DNA of 34,683 nt from Bacteroidales bacterium. GTDB lineage: Bacteria; Bacteroidota; Bacteroidia; Bacteroidales; UBA932. The DNA is taken from the NCBI GenBank assembly GCA_017429765.1, contig JAFROJ010000075.1:1-34683 (forward strand), in the 5' to 3' direction. The position numbers were made by a program, and so were the translations under genes. Below, in pieces: positions 23,235 to 31,489 of this stretch (positions within the stretch are counted from its first letter, which is position 1; the number at the start of each line of letters is the position of its first letter). Below the pieces are notes generated by a model that was not told where the DNA came from, made no database searches, and was given only the letters and a program-made list of their open reading frames with translations.

Positions 23235-23978
23235 TTAATCTTTCTCTATCGGGAGAGCCGAGAGAGCCTCGGCCGCGTCCAGTATGTTGTCGTTTCTTTT
23301 GTCGCTGGTGACCTTGCCGTCCTTGAGGGTGATCGTCCTCGTGCTGTACAAGGCGATCTCGGGATTGTGGGTCACGAATATGATTGTCCTTCCCTCGGAG
23401 TGGAGTTTCTGGAACAGGACGAGCACCTCGAAGCTGGTCCTGGTGTCCAGGTTTCCGGTGGCCTCGTCGGCGAGAATGACCGCGGGGTTGTTCACGAGAG
23501 CCCTGGCTATCGCCACCCTTTGCATCTGGCCTCCGGACATCTGGTTGCTCTTGTGCTCCAGACGGTCCCCGAGCCCGACGGCCTTGAGAGCCTCGACGGA
23601 CATCTCCCTGCGCTCCTTCCTGGAATATTCCGGGTTGTACATCAGGGGCAGCTCGACATTCTCGATGGCCGTGGTCCTGGGAAGAAGGTTGTAGTTCTGG
23701 AACACGAAGCCGATCTTCCTGTTCCTCAGGGTCGCCCTCTGGTCCTTGTTCATGGTCCTGACCGCGACCCCGTCCAGGTAGTATTCTCCAGATGTCGGGG
23801 TGTCAAGGCAGCCGAGGGTGTTCAGGAGGGTGGATTTCCCGGATCCCGAGGAGCCCATGATGGTCACGAACTCGCCCTCCATGATGCTGAAGGTGACTCC
23901 TCTGAGGGCACGGACCACCTCTGAGCCGACCTTGAAGTCCCGCTTGATGTTCTCAAGCCTGATCACTTCCTTTTCCAT
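23235..23978 (-). CDS. MacB/LolD-type ABC transporter ATP-binding protein
   Basis: A 247-residue nucleotide-binding subunit. Walker A is GSSGSGKST at about 42-50, the Q-loop is in VFQNYNLLPRTTAIENVELPL, the signature is MSGGQMQRVAIARAL, Walker B is PAVILADEATGNLD, and the switch His is in FVTHNPEIA. This is the MacB/LolD/FtsE branch. The gene is 5 nt from the adaptor and 6 nt from the permease, so the three are translated as a unit. It powers the pump from the cytoplasm. Confidence 0.94.
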   Translation of the reverse strand: MEKEVIRLENIKRDFKVGSEVVRALRGVTFSIMEGEFVTIMGSSGSGKSTLLNTLGCLDTPTSGEYYLDGVAVRTMNKDQRATLRNRKIGFVFQNYNLLPRTTAIENVELPLMYNPEYSRKERREMSVEALKAVGLGDRLEHKSNQMSGGQMQRVAIARALVNNPAVILADEATGNLDTRTSFEVLVLFQKLHSEGRTIIFVTHNPEIALYSTRTITLKDGKVTSDKRNDNILDAAEALSALPIEKD

Positions 23979-23983
23979 CGAAC

Positions 23984-25183
23984 TTACCTTTTAGGTTGCC
24001 CGCCGTTCCTGTTGCCGCCGCCGCGAGGCCCGGGGGCGAAGGGGCTTCTCTCAACGCTCTCGACTTTCTTGGGGGCCTCGGCGGTGAAGCCTGTCACCAC
24101 CTCGTCGCCTTCCTGGAGTCCGCCGGATATTCCTGTCCTGTCGCCGCTCGTGTTGCCGGTGACCACCTGCACAGGGGTGATGGTCTCGCCTCTCTTGACC
24201 CAGACAGTCTTGGTCGAGTCGGTCATCTTGGGCATACCTTCCAATTTAACTCCAAGATCGTCAAGCATTTCCTTGTCGGGATTGAACCTCAGGGCCTTGG
24301 TCGGGACGGAGAGGATATCTTCCTCCTCAAGGGTGTAGATCGTGATCGTGGCCGTCAGCCCGGGCTTCACCTTCAGGTCGGGGTTGGGGGCGTTGATCAC
24401 CACCTCGTAGGTCACGACGTTGGAGGTCGTGGTGGCCTCAAGCCTGACCTGGCTGACTCTTCCCTCGAAGACATCGTCCGGATAGGCGGCGACGGTGTAG
24501 GTGACCCTCTGACCTTCCTTGACCTGTCCGATGTCAGCCTCGTCCACATTGGCGATAACCTGCATGTCCGACAGGTCCTTGGCGATGGTGAACAGGGTCG
24601 GGGTGGAGAATCCGGCCGCCACCGTCTGCCCCTCCTCGACCGCCTTGCTGATCACGACGCCGTCAATAGGGGAGGTGATGGTCGCGTAGGAGAGGTTCCT
24701 CTTGACCTTCGTGTAGGAGGCCTGGGTCTGGGAATAGGCGTTCTTGGCGCTCTGGTACTGGTATTGAGCCTGGTCGAACTCGGAGTCGCTCACGAGCTCC
24801 TTGTCGTGCAGGGTTTTCATGCGGTTATATTCCTTCTCCTGGTACTCGTACTCGGTCTTGGCGGTGGCGAGCTGGGCGTTGGCCGCCGAGAGCTCTGCAA
24901 CGAGGTTGACCTTGTCCATCTCCGCGATCACCTGACCGGCCTTGACCACGTCGTTGTAGTCCACATAGAGCTTGCTGATGATTCCGGAAACCTGTGTTCC
25001 GATCTCGACTTTCGTCACCGGCTCGACTGTGCCGGTCGCCGTGACAGAGTTAGAGATGTCGATCCTTTGAACCATCGCTGTCTCGAGCGCCACTTGGTCT
25101 TTCCCCGTGGGCCTGAACACAAGCCATAGGACGGCGGCCGCCGCGATGACACCTATGACCATCCACAATGTCTTCTTTTTCAT
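23984..25183 (-). CDS. MacA-like periplasmic adaptor (membrane fusion protein)
   Basis: A 399-residue adaptor. An N-terminal membrane anchor (about 5-24) is followed by the lipoyl half-motifs (TVEPVTKVEIGTQVSGIISKLYVDYNDVVKAGQVIAEMD and ATITSPIDGVVISKAVEEGQTV). Between them lies a helical hairpin of about 85 residues, and beta-barrel and membrane-proximal domains come after. The C-terminal 30 residues are Gly/Arg/Pro-rich, as in many Bacteroidetes adaptors. It links the inner-membrane ABC pump to the outer-membrane channel encoded 4 nt upstream. Hairpin length and partners suit the MacA type better than an RND adaptor. Confidence 0.92.
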   Translation of the reverse strand: MKKKTLWMVIGVIAAAAVLWLVFRPTGKDQVALETAMVQRIDISNSVTATGTVEPVTKVEIGTQVSGIISKLYVDYNDVVKAGQVIAEMDKVNLVAELSAANAQLATAKTEYEYQEKEYNRMKTLHDKELVSDSEFDQAQYQYQSAKNAYSQTQASYTKVKRNLSYATITSPIDGVVISKAVEEGQTVAAGFSTPTLFTIAKDLSDMQVIANVDEADIGQVKEGQRVTYTVAAYPDDVFEGRVSQVRLEATTTSNVVTYEVVINAPNPDLKVKPGLTATITIYTLEEEDILSVPTKALRFNPDKEMLDDLGVKLEGMPKMTDSTKTVWVKRGETITPVQVVTGNTSGDRTGISGGLQEGDEVVTGFTAEAPKKVESVERSPFAPGPRGGGNRNGGQPKR

Positions 25184-25187
25184 ATTC

Positions 25188-26543
25188 TTATCCGTTTATA
25201 TTGTAATTACCTTGATAGATGTCGAGAAGGATGTTCCCAAGGATGGCGTTGTATTTCGCCTGAAGCAGGGATACCTGAGCGCTCAGAAGGCTGTTCTGGG
25301 CGTTGATCAACTCGACGGTGTTTTTCTTTCCGACCTTGAAAGCCTCGGAGGTGTACTCGTAGCTCTGGGCGGCGTATTTCTCCTGCTCCTTGGCCGAGAT
25401 GTACTGGGACTGGGAGGAGACAGCGCTCAGATAGGCGTCCTCGACCTCCTTGAGAAGGGTCTTCTCGGCGCTGAGCCGCTGGAGCCTGCTGTTGTCGGCG
25501 GCGATCTTGGCCTTGTTGACGCTTGTCTTGTTGCGCCTTCCCTGAAGGATCGGGACGCTGAGACTGAGCCCTATGCTCTCGTTGAAATTCTTCTCCAGCT
25601 GGCTAGCGAATGAGTTGCCCGTCCCGGAGACGCTTGCGGTGCTGATCCCGGCGTTGGCGGAGAGGGAGGGGAGAGCGCCGCTCTTGGCCTGCTTGACGGA
25701 GAGTTCCGCGGCCTCGACGCTGAGTCCCGCCTTCTTGATCTCCGGCATGGCGTCAAGAGCCTCGCGGTAGACATCCTCTTTGGCCGGAAGGAGCTTGAGG
25801 ACATAGCTCTCGTCGTCCTCTGGGGCCACCAGCTCGATGTCCTCGCTTATTCCCAGCTCAAGGAGCTGCTTGAGCTGGAGGAGGCTGTTGGCCAGGTTGA
25901 CTTCCGACGAGGTGATCTGGTAGACGTCGCTGGCGTGCTGGCTCTCGAGCTGCGCGACATCAACCTTGCTCATCTCACCGGCGTTCTTCATCTCGACCGC
26001 CCTGTCGAGGGCCATCCCGGAGGCCTCGGCGTTGCTCTCGCTGACCGAGAGGGCCTCCTTGGCGTAGAGGCAGTTGAGGTAGGCCTGCACGATAGAGATG
26101 ACAACGTCGTTTGTCGTCTCCTCGACGGAGAGCGAGTCGATCGAGTTCTGGACCATCTGCTGTTTCAGCGCTGTGCGGAGACTTCCGCCGTTCCACAGGG
26201 TGATCCCGGCGTTGACCCCGTAGTTGCCTGAATAACTGGTCGACTTTGAGGTGCTGAAAACATTGGACCCGACCACGGAGCTTGTCCCCGTGTCGGAGAA
26301 AGGCCTGTTGGACACGCCCTGACTGCTGGAGGCGCTGACGGTGGGCAGCATGGCCGCCTTGGCCTGGTAGGTGTCCTCAAGCCCTGACAAAAAACTGTTC
26401 CTGCTCTGTCGGAGGGAAATGTTGTTGTCGATGGCGTAGTCGATGCAGTCCTGCAGCGTCCACGTCCTGGTCTGGCCTGTCGCGGCCGCTCCGATGAACA
26501 GGGCAGGAACAGTGGCCGTCAATAGTCTCAAGATTCTTTTCAT
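25188..26543 (-). CDS. TolC-family outer-membrane efflux channel
   Basis: A 451-residue TolC-like protein from the ATG at 26543. That start gives a clean signal peptide (MKRILRLLTATVPALFIGAAATGQ); an upstream extension to 26582 would add non-signal residues and overlap the promoter. Two internally similar halves follow, each with long helices (the first from WTLQDCIDYAIDNNISLRQ, the second from EDVYREALDAMPEIKKAG) and barrel strands (SGNYGVNAGITLWNGG; IGLSLSVPILQG). It forms the outer-membrane exit duct of the pump. It is the promoter-proximal gene of the six-gene minus-strand operon ending with the regulator. Confidence 0.92.
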   Translation of the reverse strand: MKRILRLLTATVPALFIGAAATGQTRTWTLQDCIDYAIDNNISLRQSRNSFLSGLEDTYQAKAAMLPTVSASSSQGVSNRPFSDTGTSSVVGSNVFSTSKSTSYSGNYGVNAGITLWNGGSLRTALKQQMVQNSIDSLSVEETTNDVVISIVQAYLNCLYAKEALSVSESNAEASGMALDRAVEMKNAGEMSKVDVAQLESQHASDVYQITSSEVNLANSLLQLKQLLELGISEDIELVAPEDDESYVLKLLPAKEDVYREALDAMPEIKKAGLSVEAAELSVKQAKSGALPSLSANAGISTASVSGTGNSFASQLEKNFNESIGLSLSVPILQGRRNKTSVNKAKIAADNSRLQRLSAEKTLLKEVEDAYLSAVSSQSQYISAKEQEKYAAQSYEYTSEAFKVGKKNTVELINAQNSLLSAQVSLLQAKYNAILGNILLDIYQGNYNING

Positions 26544-26575
26544 ATCATATCGTGTTTTATTTCCGATTCCGGCGA

Positions 26576-26583
26576 CAAACATA
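26576..26583 (-). promoter_or_regulatory. -7 element for the efflux operon
   Basis: On the minus strand this reads TATGTTTG, an exact TAnnTTTG, 32 nt before the tolC-like ATG. No TTG lies at the expected -33 distance. A second element for the opposite gene lies about 70 nt away, so the 116-nt gap is a divergent control region. Confidence 0.5.
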
Positions 26584-26648
26584 GAAGATTCCGCCTTTAT
26601 TCAGAAACTCATTCGACGAACATGGGAGAATCATCGACGAAAATGCTT

Positions 26649-26656
26649 ATCTTGGT
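26649..26656 (+). promoter_or_regulatory. Possible -7 element for the YhhN-ALDH gene
   Basis: TATCTTGG is one base off TAnnTTTG. It ends 3 nt before the ATG at 26660, so the transcript would be leaderless or nearly so, or the true start is further downstream. Treat as weak. Confidence 0.3.
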
Positions 26657-26659
26657 TGT

Positions 26660-28834
26660 ATGAAATCTCTGAGATATCTTTTCCTCGTTCCGGTTGCCAT
26701 GAACCTGGCCGGACAATTGGCCGGGCTAAGAGCCTTGACTCTTATCTCGAAACCCCTCCTGATGCCCCTTATCGCCCTCTCGGTCCTGATCCTGCTCAAG
26801 GAACATGATGTCCGGGACAGGCGTGTGGGGCTGATAGTCGCCGCGCTTCTTCTCGGCGCCGTCGGGGATGTCCTCCTCATGCTGGAGGGGACAGGCTGTT
26901 TCCTCGCCGGGATGGGGGCTTTCTTCCTCGGGCATATATTCTATTTCAGTGTCATCCCGGCCCCTTGGAAGGTCAAGGGGCTGTCGGGCAAATTCCTCTC
27001 CGCCTTATTCCTGGCGGCCTTGCTAGCCTTTGTCATCACACTCGCCGGCAGATTCCCGCTGCAGGGACCCATGCGCGTGGCCGTGACTGTCTACGCGTGC
27101 GCGTTCGCCTTCCTGATCCACGCCGGCGTTGTCGCCGCCGTCGACAGGAGGAGGCCGTTTTATCTCTTGACAGTCCTCGGTTTCGCCGTTTTCGCCGTCT
27201 CTGACACTTTCGTCGCCATCGGCGCCTTCACGGACCTGGCTGTCCCTCAGCGGGGTTTCATCGTGATGTCAACCTACATCGCGGCTCAGTTGACCGTGGC
27301 CTTCTCACTGGCCCTCGAGGAGATCGATTCTCTGGAGAAGACTGAATATGGGGTCAGGGCGAAGAGGCTATATGCCCTTGAGGATGCGCTGAAAGCCCGC
27401 GAGGACGATCTCGTCAAGGCCTTCGACGAGGACTTCGGCAAGGGAGCCTTCGAGGTCTACACGACAGAGGTGGGCTTCCTTTATAATAATATCAGGAATA
27501 TTCTCACCCATCTGCGGGACTGGATGCGGCCCAAGGCGGTTCCGACCCCTTTCGTGCTGTGGCCGGGCCGTAGCAGGATCATGTTCGAGCCCTACGGCAA
27601 AGTGCTTGTCATCGGGCCTTTCAACTATCCTCTCCACCTTGTCGTCGCTCCGCTGGCCGCCGCCCTCGCGGCTGGTAACACGGTTGTCGTGAAACCTTCG
27701 AGGCAGACCCCGAACGTGTCCCGGGTCCTTTCCGAGGCGCTTAGGGAAGCGTTTGATCCTGAGGTGGTTGAGATTGTGGATCCGGCGATGTCGAATGAGG
27801 AGATGCTCGCCAGGCGGTACGACTACATATTCTTCACGGGAAGCCCGAAGGTCGGGAAGGTCGTGATGGAGGCGGCCTCAAAGCACTTGACTCCAGTCAC
27901 CCTTGAGCTTGGCGGGAAGAGTCCGGCTATTGTCTGCGAGGGGGCTCCGGCTAGGCTGGCTTGCGAGCGGATCGCCAAGGGCAAGTTCCTTAACGCTGGC
28001 CAGACTTGCGTGGCTCCGGATTATGTCCTTGTCCATGAGTCTGTCCACGACGAGTTCATCTCCACGATGAGGGATGTCGTCAAAGAGTTTTTCGGCGACA
28101 TCTCTGTCCGTCCGGCCGAGATGACCCTCATGGCCACCGGGCGTCACTTCGACCGTGTCGCGGCGTTGATTCCGGGCGTTCAGGCTTCCGGCGCCGCCCC
28201 GGCCGGAACGGACACTGCCTCCCTCGGCACGTTAAGAGGGGGGACCGGAGCCGAGCATGGCGAGGCGAGCGGTGGGGCCGAGCGAAGCGAGGCGTCCTGC
28301 CGGTCGGGGTCGGCGCCGGAAGCTACCGCGCCGGACTCTCTTTGTGAGGCTGAAGCCAGAGGCGAGGTGGTGATCGGTGGCTACACGGACGCTGAGAAGC
28401 GCTATATAGCACCTACTGTGATAGACAACTGCACCTGGGACGCCCCGGCGATGCGGGAGGAAATCTTCGGCCCCGTGTTGCCTGTCATAACCTACAAGGA
28501 CCTTCAGACCGAAGTCATCGACAAAGTAAAGGACGGAGAGAAACCCCTGTCGCTTTACATATTCTCGAGGAACCGCCGCGAGACCCGCTCAATTCTCTCA
28601 CAGGTTTCCTTCGGAGGCGGTTGCGTCAACGAGACCATGATGCATCTCGGCAATGAGAACCTCCCCTTCGGAGGTGTGGGCGAGTCCGGCATGGGAGCCT
28701 ATCACGGAAAGACTGGCTTCGAGACCTTCTCGCACCAGAAGTCATTGCTGCTCAAGTCGTCATGGCTCAACATAGACCTCCTCAAGCCCCCTTACGGAAG
28801 GAAGCTTGATTTGATCAGGAAGTTCTATAAATAA
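26660..28834 (+). CDS. YhhN (lysoplasmalogenase-type) / aldehyde dehydrogenase fusion
   Basis: A 724-residue two-domain protein. Residues 1-220 are a full YhhN/TMEM86 membrane domain: about seven or eight segments, with GAVGDVLLM (D70), FFLGHIFYF (H92) and SDTFVAI (D182). The family includes enzymes that cleave the vinyl ether of lysoplasmalogen to a fatty aldehyde. Residues 225-724 are a class 3-like aldehyde dehydrogenase: VLVIGPFNYPLH, FTGSPKVGK, E416 in LELGGK, nucleophile C450 in NAGQTC, and EEIFGPVLPV. Only about the first dozen usual residues of the dehydrogenase are missing. The two reactions are consecutive, so the fusion suggests aldehyde channelling from lipid cleavage to fatty acid. 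Residues about 506-566 are an in-frame palindromic insert not expected in the family. No stop or frameshift was seen between the domains. Confidence 0.82.
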   Translation: MKSLRYLFLVPVAMNLAGQLAGLRALTLISKPLLMPLIALSVLILLKEHDVRDRRVGLIVAALLLGAVGDVLLMLEGTGCFLAGMGAFFLGHIFYFSVIPAPWKVKGLSGKFLSALFLAALLAFVITLAGRFPLQGPMRVAVTVYACAFAFLIHAGVVAAVDRRRPFYLLTVLGFAVFAVSDTFVAIGAFTDLAVPQRGFIVMSTYIAAQLTVAFSLALEEIDSLEKTEYGVRAKRLYALEDALKAREDDLVKAFDEDFGKGAFEVYTTEVGFLYNNIRNILTHLRDWMRPKAVPTPFVLWPGRSRIMFEPYGKVLVIGPFNYPLHLVVAPLAAALAAGNTVVVKPSRQTPNVSRVLSEALREAFDPEVVEIVDPAMSNEEMLARRYDYIFFTGSPKVGKVVMEAASKHLTPVTLELGGKSPAIVCEGAPARLACERIAKGKFLNAGQTCVAPDYVLVHESVHDEFISTMRDVVKEFFGDISVRPAEMTLMATGRHFDRVAALIPGVQASGAAPAGTDTASLGTLRGGTGAEHGEASGGAERSEASCRSGSAPEATAPDSLCEAEARGEVVIGGYTDAEKRYIAPTVIDNCTWDAPAMREEIFGPVLPVITYKDLQTEVIDKVKDGEKPLSLYIFSRNRRETRSILSQVSFGGGCVNETMMHLGNENLPFGGVGESGMGAYHGKTGFETFSHQKSLLLKSSWLNIDLLKPPYGRKLDLIRKFYK
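28184..28323. repeat. In-frame palindromic element 3, inside the ALDH domain
   Basis: Arms GCTTCCGGCGCCG (28184-28196) and CGGCGCCGGAAGC (28311-28323) pair perfectly over 13 bp. Pairing continues with CCCCG (28197-28201) to CGGGG (28305-28309) past one bulged T, then GCCGG (28202-28206) to CCGGT (28300-28304) with one wobble. The stem is about 23 bp around a GC-rich core. The core encodes Gly/Ala/Glu/Ser-rich sequence without a stop. It replaces the short loop between RHFDRVAALI and GEVVIGGYTD. Confidence 0.8.
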
Positions 28835-28838
28835 AGGA

Positions 28839-29288
28839 TCAGCCCAGCAGTCTCTTCACTATCGTGGAGATAGTCCTGCCGTCGGACAGGCCGGCGAGCG
28901 CCTTGTTGGCGGCTCCCATCACCTTGCCCATGTCCTTGATCGACGTGGCCCCGACCTCCGCGATGATGGCTTTCACCTTCTCCTCGACCTCGGCCTCGGA
29001 AAGTTGCTTGGGAAGATATCTCTCCATGACCGCCGCCTCGGCGAGCTCGTTGTCGGCCAGGTCCTGACGGCCGGCCGCCACGAACTGCTCCGCGGCCTCT
29101 TTCCTCTGCTTGACCAACTTCTGGATCATCTTAAGGATGTCCCCGTCTGTGACCTCCTTCGATCCGTTCTCCGCTGTCTTGTAGAGGAGTATCTCGCCTT
29201 TGATGGCTCTCGTGGCCGCTGTGGCGACGGCGTCCTTCGCCTTCATCGCGACCTTGATGTCTTCTTGGATCTGTTGTTCTAAAGCCAT
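28839..29288 (-). CDS. GatB/YqeY domain protein
   Basis: A 149-residue soluble helical protein. MALEQQIQEDIKVAMKAKD, the TAATRAIKGEI block, RYLPKQLSEAEVEEKVKAII and MGKVMGAANKALAGLSDGRTISTIVKRLL are the successive blocks of the YqeY family. It is related to the tRNA-binding tail domain of GatB, but no amidotransferase domain is present. A role in tRNA or translation quality is presumed; the function of free-standing YqeY is not settled. Its 3' end is 4 nt from the end of the convergent YhhN-ALDH gene, and 21 nt separate it from the EEP gene upstream. Confidence 0.92.
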   Translation of the reverse strand: MALEQQIQEDIKVAMKAKDAVATAATRAIKGEILLYKTAENGSKEVTDGDILKMIQKLVKQRKEAAEQFVAAGRQDLADNELAEAAVMERYLPKQLSEAEVEEKVKAIIAEVGATSIKDMGKVMGAANKALAGLSDGRTISTIVKRLLG

Positions 29289-29309
29289 GATATTCAGTTA
29301 TTTGTAAAT

Positions 29310-30170
29310 CTATTTCAAAGTGACTTCCACAAGGACGGGGCAGTGGTCCGAGGAGTACTGGCGGTCGATGATGTCGTCATCGACGCAGGCGTACGAGTGG
29401 ACCGTTGCGTCCTTGGGGACGAAGATGTAGTCACCCCTGTCGCTGTCGGCCCTGTCGAAATCGAAGCCGTAGTAGGGGCTCTTCCGCCCGGTGGGCGCGG
29501 TCTCCGTCGAGGTGTAGCTGTCCTTGATAAGCTCGTTGTCGGAGAGGATGGCGATCGCCTCGGTCGTGGAACCGGTGTTGAGGTCGCCGGTGACGAAGAC
29601 CGGAAGACCGTCGCTCAACTCCCTTGCCTTGTCCAAGGTGATCTTGGCCGCCATGGTCCTGGATTCCGGCCCCTTGTGGTCGAAATGAGTGTTGATGTAG
29701 AAGAACTCGCGTCCGGTGGCCTTGTCGAGGAACTTGGTCCATGTGGCTATTCTCTCGAGGGAAGCGTCCCAGCTCTTGCTTCCAGGGACGTCCGGGGTCT
29801 CGGACAGCCAGAAACTGCCCCAGTCCAGAAGCTCGAACCTTGAGGTCTTGTAGAAGATGGGGGTACCCTCGCCCTTTCTGTCGGCGCGGCGTCCCTCTCC
29901 GACAACCTCATAGGTGTCCTTGAGATCCTCCATCAGCGACTCCTTCATCGCGTCATTCACCTCCTGGGCTCCGATGATGTCGAAGTCGTGGTCCGCTATT
30001 CTTTTGAGAATAAACGGCTTCCGCTGGTAGAAGTCCCGATCGAGAGAGTCCTGAGACGTGATGACCCTCATGTTGTAGTTGGCGAAGCGGATGGGAACAT
30101 TCCTCTTTCCGCATGATACCATGGCTGCCAGCGCCGCCACGGCGATGATGGTGTAACCGAATGCTTTCAT
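29310..30170 (-). CDS. Endonuclease/exonuclease/phosphatase-family lipoprotein
   Basis: A 286-residue EEP-fold hydrolase with a lipoprotein signal (lipobox AMVSC, Cys20). The active site is complete: N31 and N33 in FANYN, E70 in GAQEV, H162 in NTHFDH, D196 and N198 in TGDLN, D247 in RGDYIF, and D275-H276 in SSDHCP. Members cut phosphodiesters in nucleic acids, inositol phosphates or sphingomyelin-type lipids. Export as a lipoprotein and co-operonic acyltransferase and outer-membrane genes favour an envelope or extracellular substrate. Its ATG overlaps the stop of the barrel gene by one base (TAATG). It is the last gene of a four-gene coupled operon. Confidence 0.9.
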   Translation of the reverse strand: MKAFGYTIIAVAALAAMVSCGKRNVPIRFANYNMRVITSQDSLDRDFYQRKPFILKRIADHDFDIIGAQEVNDAMKESLMEDLKDTYEVVGEGRRADRKGEGTPIFYKTSRFELLDWGSFWLSETPDVPGSKSWDASLERIATWTKFLDKATGREFFYINTHFDHKGPESRTMAAKITLDKARELSDGLPVFVTGDLNTGSTTEAIAILSDNELIKDSYTSTETAPTGRKSPYYGFDFDRADSDRGDYIFVPKDATVHSYACVDDDIIDRQYSSDHCPVLVEVTLK

Positions 30171-31489
30171 TAGAAAATGTAATTAAGTCCGATGTTGATT
30201 CCGATGTTACCGTCGTTGGCGTCGAGGCACTTGCCGAGCTCGAAGTTGATGTTGAAGTTCTGGTTCATGATGATGTGCAGTCCGGCGCCGGCGCTCATGT
30301 GGAGTTTCTCGGCGTTGCCGGTGTAGAAGTCAGCCGCGGTGTACTCCTTGCCGTCTACTTTGGAGATGACGGTCTTGTCCCCGGCCAGGCTCTTCATCTG
30401 TTCCTCCCTGTAGGGGCTGACCACCTTGCCCATGTCGAAGAAGGGGTTGGTGGCGAGAACCCAGTTCTGGTTGATCCAGCGGAACCTTGCGAAACTCCAG
30501 CGAAGCTCGATGTTGGACCAGGCGTAACTGTTGCCTTGGAGGCGGTTATAGACCGTTCCGCGGACAGTGCAGGTGGATCCCAGACCCTCGGGCCTGATCT
30601 GTTTGAGGTTGATTGTCTGGATGGTCTGAAGCATGTAGAATGGAGTGTCGCCGGCTAGTTGTCCCTGGTAGGCGAGGTGATAGCCTAAGGTCAGGCGGTC
30701 CTGGACCAGAGGGAAGAACTGTTTCCAGTGGGCCGCCAGCTTAAGGTAGCTGTTGTCATGCTTGGAGATTATGTCCGGCGAGCCGTAGGCGTAAAGTTCA
30801 AGGTTGGCCCCGCGGGTCGGGTTATTCTCATGATCCCTGGTGTCGTAGACCACTCCGGCCTTGATTTCCAGGTGTTTCCCGCCTTCCATCTCCTCCTTGC
30901 GGATCACGTCGTGCTTGACGTAGAGGTCGTACAGCGACACGTCAGAGGCTGTGTCCAGGGATTTGTTCTCGGCGTGACCGGTCCTGATCCCGTAGAAAGA
31001 CAGGCCTCCGGCCCATCCCCAATGACTATCCCCGAACTTACCCTGTAGGACAAGGGCTGTGCGGAATATGTCCCTGCGCATCAGGTAGACCCCGCGCCCG
31101 TCACTGATCATGTCGAGCTCGGGGACATACAGGGACGAGGCGCCGTTGAACCCGTAGAAATTGTCAGTCTTATTCCCGAAATAAGAGAGGTCGAGGGAGA
31201 GCCTGACACCGGGGATCACATATTTGCTGTCGAAGAAGGCGTGGTAGACGGAATTGCCCTTTGAATACCAGGAGGCCTCGACATTGGCCTTCCACATGTA
31301 CTCAGGGTAGGTCGAGCCGTCGCCGTACCAATAGATGTCGGTCAGGGCGCCGTAGTGCCATCCGAGGTCTGAGGAATAGCCGACGGCGGGCAGGGGGCCG
31401 AAATTCAGGCCGGTCTTGGTGACCTCTTGCGCGCGGGAGGTGAGGACGCAGCCGGCGAGAAGCGCGGCCGCGAGAATCATTTTTCTCAT
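30170..31489 (-). CDS. Omp85/D15-like outer-membrane beta-barrel protein
   Basis: A 439-residue outer-membrane protein. The signal peptide is about residues 1-20 with likely cleavage before QEV. The rest alternates short aromatic strands (DIYWYGDGS, LSLDLSYFG, LEIKAGVVYDTRDHENNPTRGANLELYAYGS) and ends in a C-terminal Phe (GLNYIF), the usual barrel signature. VVYDTRDHENNPTRG matches the D15/Omp85 barrel start seen in BamA and FhaC-type proteins, but no POTRA domains precede it. It is therefore a POTRA-less member. It could be a pore or a lipid or enzyme export partner. It overlaps the acyltransferase gene by 4 nt (ATGA) and the EEP gene by 1 nt. Confidence 0.8.
   Translation of the reverse strand: MRKMILAAALLAGCVLTSRAQEVTKTGLNFGPLPAVGYSSDLGWHYGALTDIYWYGDGSTYPEYMWKANVEASWYSKGNSVYHAFFDSKYVIPGVRLSLDLSYFGNKTDNFYGFNGASSLYVPELDMISDGRGVYLMRRDIFRTALVLQGKFGDSHWGWAGGLSFYGIRTGHAENKSLDTASDVSLYDLYVKHDVIRKEEMEGGKHLEIKAGVVYDTRDHENNPTRGANLELYAYGSPDIISKHDNSYLKLAAHWKQFFPLVQDRLTLGYHLAYQGQLAGDTPFYMLQTIQTINLKQIRPEGLGSTCTVRGTVYNRLQGNSYAWSNIELRWSFARFRWINQNWVLATNPFFDMGKVVSPYREEQMKSLAGDKTVISKVDGKEYTAADFYTGNAEKLHMSAGAGLHIIMNQNFNINFELGKCLDANDGNIGINIGLNYIF

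Noticed and set aside
26543-26582. Upstream start for the TolC-like gene
   Set aside because: The added residues spoil the signal peptide and would overlap the -7 element; the ATG at 26543 gives a normal export signal.
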